Shown here in pieces: positions 5,878-8,805 of a DNA stretch of 8,805 nt; position 1 is the stretch's first letter, and each line of letters opens with the position of its first letter. The notes under the pieces were generated by a model, which worked only from the letters and a program-made list of their open reading frames with translations, made no database searches and had not been told where the DNA came from. The DNA lies in assembly GCA_934281565.1 (NCBI GenBank), contig CAKQXI010000101.1, forward strand, positions 1 through 8,805, read 5' to 3'. The DNA comes from an uncultured Prevotella sp. GTDB lineage: Bacteria; Bacteroidota; Bacteroidia; Bacteroidales; Bacteroidaceae. The position numbers were made by a program, and so were the translations under genes.

Positions 5878-7143
5878 ATGGCAGCAAAGAAAATGCAAGA
5901 AGTAACTGCGAGTATGATCGATACTTTCCGTGAGTTCAAGGAAACCAAGAATATCGACCGTACTACATTGGTGAGCGTGTTGGAGGAAAGTTTCCGCAAT
6001 GTACTTGCCAAGATTTTCGGTAGTGATGAGAATTTCGATGTAATCGTCAATCCAGACAAGGGTGATTTCGAGATATACCGCAATCGTGTCGTTGTGGCTG
6101 ACGGCGAGGTGGAGGATGAGAACAAGGAAATTGCTCTCGCCGAAGCACGCAAGATAGAGCCTGACTATGAGGTTGGTGAGGATGTGAGCGAGAAAGTTGA
6201 CTTTAATAAGTTTGGTCGTCGTGCCATCTTGACTCTCCGCCAGACCTTGGCTTCCAAGATATTGGAGCTGGAGCATGACTCCCTGTATAATAAGTATAAG
6301 GACCGTGTCGGTCAGGTAATCTCTGGTGAAGTTTATCAGGTCTGGAAACGTGAGGTGCTTGTCGTTGACGATGAGAACAATGAGTTGATATTGCCTAAGT
6401 CTGAGCAAATCCCTGCGGATGTTTATCGTAAGGGAGAGACCGTTCGTGCGGTCATCCTCCGTGTAGACAACGACAACAATAACCCTAAGATTATCTTGAG
6501 CCGTACAGCTCCAATCTTCTTGCAACGTTTGTTGGAAGCAGAGGTCCCAGAGATTAATGACGGTTTGATAGCCATTCGTCGTATTGCCCGTATGCCTGGT
6601 GAGCGTGCTAAGATTGCAGTCGAGACATTCGATGAGCGTATCGACCCAGTAGGAGCTTGTGTTGGTGTCAAGGGAAGCCGTGTTCACGGCATTGTTCGTG
6701 AGCTTTGCAACGAGAACCTTGATGTCATCAACTATACCAGCAATACCAAGCTGTTCATCCAGCGTGCGCTTGCTCCTGCCAAGATTACTTCCGTCAACAT
6801 AGACGAGGAGAACAAGAAAGCAGAGGTCTACTTGAACCCAGAGGAAGTAAGTTTGGCAATTGGTCGTGGCGGTATGAACATCAAGTTGGCTTCCATGCTG
6901 ACAGAGTATACCATCGACGTATTCCGTGAGGTGGATGAGAACGAGGCAGACGAGGACATCTATTTGGATGAGTTCTCTGACGAGATAGACCAGTGGGTCA
7001 TCGATGCCATCAAGGGTATTGGTCTTGATACGGCAAAGCAAGTGCTCAATGCACCACGCGATATGCTGATTGAGAAAGCAGACTTGGAGGAAGAAACCGT
7101 AGACAACGTCATCAAGGTCTTGCGTGCTGAGTTCGAGCAATAA
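5878..7143 (+). CDS. nusA: Transcription termination/antitermination factor NusA
   Basis: NusA binds RNA polymerase and nascent RNA, modulating pausing, intrinsic termination and antitermination. Of 421 residues, the polymerase-binding N-terminal domain is about 1-130 (TLVSVLEESFRNVLAKIFG, GRRAILTLRQTLASKI). An S1 domain follows at about 139-208 (GQVISGEVYQV to KIILSRT). KH1 is at about 230-298 with GVKG loop (263-266) inside DPVGACVGVKGSRV. KH2 is at about 300-350 with GRGG loop (329-332) in LAIGRGGMNIKLA. After an acidic linker (352-370), one helix-hairpin-helix acidic-repeat module occupies about 370-421. E. coli NusA (495 residues) has two such repeats, so the C-terminus is shorter here, which is common outside Proteobacteria. 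It sits 3 nt after rimP and 57 nt before infB. In E. coli NusA represses its own operon; the rimP leader hairpin offers a possible target here, by inference. Confidence 0.97.
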   Translation: MAAKKMQEVTASMIDTFREFKETKNIDRTTLVSVLEESFRNVLAKIFGSDENFDVIVNPDKGDFEIYRNRVVVADGEVEDENKEIALAEARKIEPDYEVGEDVSEKVDFNKFGRRAILTLRQTLASKILELEHDSLYNKYKDRVGQVISGEVYQVWKREVLVVDDENNELILPKSEQIPADVYRKGETVRAVILRVDNDNNNPKIILSRTAPIFLQRLLEAEVPEINDGLIAIRRIARMPGERAKIAVETFDERIDPVGACVGVKGSRVHGIVRELCNENLDVINYTSNTKLFIQRALAPAKITSVNIDEENKKAEVYLNPEEVSLAIGRGGMNIKLASMLTEYTIDVFREVDENEADEDIYLDEFSDEIDQWVIDAIKGIGLDTAKQVLNAPRDMLIEKADLEEETVDNVIKVLRAEFEQ

Positions 7144-7164
7144 TTCTCATACAGTATAGAGAAT
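7143..7164 (+). other. Small intercistronic hairpin between nusA and infB
   Basis: ATTCTC (7143-7148) and GAGAAT (7159-7164) pair over 6 bp. ATA/TAT inside can extend the stem with one bulged A. It overlaps the last base of the nusA stop codon and has no following U-tract, so it is not a terminator. It might mark an RNA-processing site or be incidental. Confidence 0.35.
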
Positions 7165-7183
7165 CAACGAAGTAAATAAAAAG

Positions 7184-7189
7184 AAGGAG
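7184..7189 (+). promoter_or_regulatory. Shine-Dalgarno sequence of infB
   Basis: AAGGAG lies 11 nt before ATG 7201, at the long end of usable spacing. It is the only clear Shine-Dalgarno seen ahead of a gene start in this window and supports the choice of 7201 as the infB start. Confidence 0.6.
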
Positions 7190-7200
7190 TAAAATTATAT

Positions 7201-8805
7201 ATGAGCATCAGATTAAATAAAGCACTACGTGAATTAAACATAGGACTTCAGACGGCAGTTGAATTCCTTGAAAAGAGAAAAGACTTGGGAGAGGTCAAGG
7301 CAGAACCGAGCTTTAAGCTAAGCGAACAGCAGTATAAGGCTCTTAACGATGCGTTCAGCCAGGACAAGGAGGTGCGTAGCCAAGCTGAGAAGCTTTTCCC
7401 AAAGAAAACCAAGGACAAGAAGCGTGCGCAAGAGCAAAGGGATAACCGCGCTGAGAGTTTATTGGAGTCAAGTGCCCAGCAGCAATATAAGCCGTTGGGT
7501 AAGATAGACTTGAATAACATTGGCAAGCCTGTTGCAAAGTCTGCTGCTCCTGAAAAGAAAGAGGCAATAAAGAAAGAGGATGCTGCCGTCAATCCTGTGC
7601 CAGTAAAGAATACTCCTAAGGTTGAGCCAGAAACAGCGGATTCTGTTCAAAAGACTGTTCAGGCTCCAAAAACTGAACAAAAACAAGAACAGAAACCTGC
7701 GCAGGTTTCTCAGCAGAAACAAAATATGAAACAACAATCAGTTCAAAAACCACAGCAGAAACCTGTACAGCCAAAGCAGAACGCTCAGGCACCAACGGCT
7801 GGTTCTACAAGTGGCGTGTTCACTTTGAAGAGTGAGAAGAAACTCTCTGCCAACGAGCCTAAGGTGTTGGGTAAGATTGATTTGGCTTCCCTCAATCAGA
7901 GCACTCGTCCAAAGAAGAAGACAAAGGAGGAACGCCGTAAGGAACGTGAGGAAAAGCAAGCTCAGATACACGGCGAGCGTAAGAAGCGTGTACGTATCAA
8001 TAAGGAGCGTGTTGACATCAATGCTGCCGCCAATCAGCAAGGTGGTGGCAACCAGAATGGCAACGGTGGTAATAAAAACAAGAATAAGAAAAAGAACAAG
8101 AACAATAATAACAACCGCAACAACCAGCGCCAGATAGAGGTAGATGACGAGGCTGTAGCACGTCAAGTTAAGGAGACGCTTGCTCGTTTGACCAGCAAGA
8201 ATCAAAACAAGAAAGGTGCTAAGTATCGTAAGGAAAAGCGTGAGGCTGTTCAAGAGAAGTTGCAAGACCAGGCTCGTAAGGAACAAAAGGAAAGTAAGAT
8301 ATTGAAACTTACGGAGTTTGTTACCGTCAGCGAGTTGGCTACGATGATGAACATCAGCGTTACCCAAGTTATCTCTACCTTGATGGGTGTAGGTATCATG
8401 GTATCTATCAACCAGCGTCTTGATGCCGAGACCATCAACATGGTGGCAGAAGAATTTGGTTTCAAGACAGAATATGTCAGCGCAGAGGTGCAAGAAGCTG
8501 TCAGCGAGGAAGAAGATGATGAGAACGATTTGGTTCCTCGTGCTCCAATCGTAACGGTGATGGGTCACGTTGACCATGGTAAGACTTCTTTGCTTGACTA
8601 TATCCGCAACACCAATGTGATTGCTGGTGAGGCTGGTGGTATTACCCAGCATATCGGTGCTTATAGTGTGACCTTAAAGAGTGGTCGCAAGGTAACGTTC
8701 CTTGATACTCCGGGTCATGAGGCATTTACTGCCATGCGTGCCCGTGGTGCCCAGGCTACCGATATTGCCATCATCATCATCGCTGCCGATGACTCTGTGA
8801 TGCCT
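7201..8805 (+). CDS. infB: Translation initiation factor IF-2, 3'-truncated by window edge
   Basis: IF2 is a GTPase that brings initiator tRNA to the 30S subunit and promotes subunit joining. The first 535 codons are present and the frame is open to the last base. Residues 1-50 (SIRLNKALRELNIGLQTAVEF) are the N-terminal IF2 helical module. Residues about 60-360 are a long, low-complexity, Lys/Gln/Pro- and then Asn-rich linker with two copies of LGKIDL (99-104 and 223-228) and a strongly Asn/Lys-rich run at 281-310. A second IF2_N-type module is at 368-421 (FVTVSELATMMNISVTQVI). An acidic connector follows, then the GTPase domain: G1 GHVDHGKT (455-462), switch region GGITQHIGA (479-487) and G3 DTPGHE (502-507). 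The NKxD motif and domains II-IV lie beyond the window. ATG 7201 has an AAGGAG upstream, and the protein begins with the expected N-terminal motif. It is third in the rimP-nusA-infB cluster. Confidence 0.96.
   Translation, partial: MSIRLNKALRELNIGLQTAVEFLEKRKDLGEVKAEPSFKLSEQQYKALNDAFSQDKEVRSQAEKLFPKKTKDKKRAQEQRDNRAESLLESSAQQQYKPLGKIDLNNIGKPVAKSAAPEKKEAIKKEDAAVNPVPVKNTPKVEPETADSVQKTVQAPKTEQKQEQKPAQVSQQKQNMKQQSVQKPQQKPVQPKQNAQAPTAGSTSGVFTLKSEKKLSANEPKVLGKIDLASLNQSTRPKKKTKEERRKEREEKQAQIHGERKKRVRINKERVDINAAANQQGGGNQNGNGGNKNKNKKKNKNNNNNRNNQRQIEVDDEAVARQVKETLARLTSKNQNKKGAKYRKEKREAVQEKLQDQARKEQKESKILKLTEFVTVSELATMMNISVTQVISTLMGVGIMVSINQRLDAETINMVAEEFGFKTEYVSAEVQEAVSEEEDDENDLVPRAPIVTVMGHVDHGKTSLLDYIRNTNVIAGEAGGITQHIGAYSVTLKSGRKVTFLDTPGHEAFTAMRARGAQATDIAIIIIAADDSVMP

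Noticed and set aside
5434..7140. 568-codon open frame on the minus strand across rimP and nusA
   Set aside because: It is fully antisense to two well-identified genes and its translation is Leu/Ile/His/Thr-rich without recognisable domains. Long antisense frames of this type follow from codon bias in the real genes.
7738..8652. 304-codon open frame on the minus strand within infB
   Set aside because: It lies opposite the IF2 linker and GTPase coding sequence; its hydrophobic look comes from the reverse complement of Lys/Asn-rich codons.

Overview
The window looks like ordinary chromosome from a Bacteroidota member, most likely Prevotellaceae (Prevotella/Segatella-like). This is inferred from three things. 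The proteins have Bacteroidota character (PNPase, S41 protease and IF2 wording). Two promoters have the Bacteroidota form TTTG-N20-TAnnTTTG. Shine-Dalgarno sequences are nearly absent, the exception being infB. I could not run a similarity search, so the genus is a best guess.

Layout, left to right: (1) 1-2045, the 3' part of pnp (polynucleotide phosphorylase), whose start lies upstream of the window, followed by a strong intrinsic terminator at 2071-2108. (2) 2150-3070, a secreted protein of unknown function with a glycine-rich hydrophobic core. (3) 3071-3584, a non-coding stretch. It holds an 11-bp tandem repeat (3105-3152), a 15-bp-stem hairpin terminator (3289-3321), a tRNA-Asn(GTT) gene on the minus strand (3323-3396) with its own promoter (3436-3467), an 18-bp perfect palindrome (3498-3515) and a probable promoter -7 box for the next gene. 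(4) 3585-5252, an exported PDZ/S41 C-terminal processing protease. (5) 5253-5406, a leader region with a near-consensus promoter followed at once by a terminator-like hairpin. (6) 5407-8805, the rimP-nusA-infB cluster, with infB running off the right edge after its first 535 codons.

The genes fall into an RNA and translation theme. PNPase degrades RNA from the 3' end. RimP matures the 30S subunit. NusA controls pausing, termination and antitermination. IF2 places initiator tRNA on the ribosome. tRNA-Asn serves translation directly. rimP-nusA-infB is a widely conserved operon, and in E. coli it is feedback-controlled by NusA. The promoter-plus-hairpin layout here would suit that kind of attenuation, but this is inference. 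The S41 protease and the unknown secreted protein act in the envelope and have no evident link to the others.

I see no defence system, mobile element, CRISPR array or plainly new multi-gene system. The items most worth a second look are the rimP leader hairpin, the GGTACGG repeat array with a possible anti-repeat, and the unknown exported protein.
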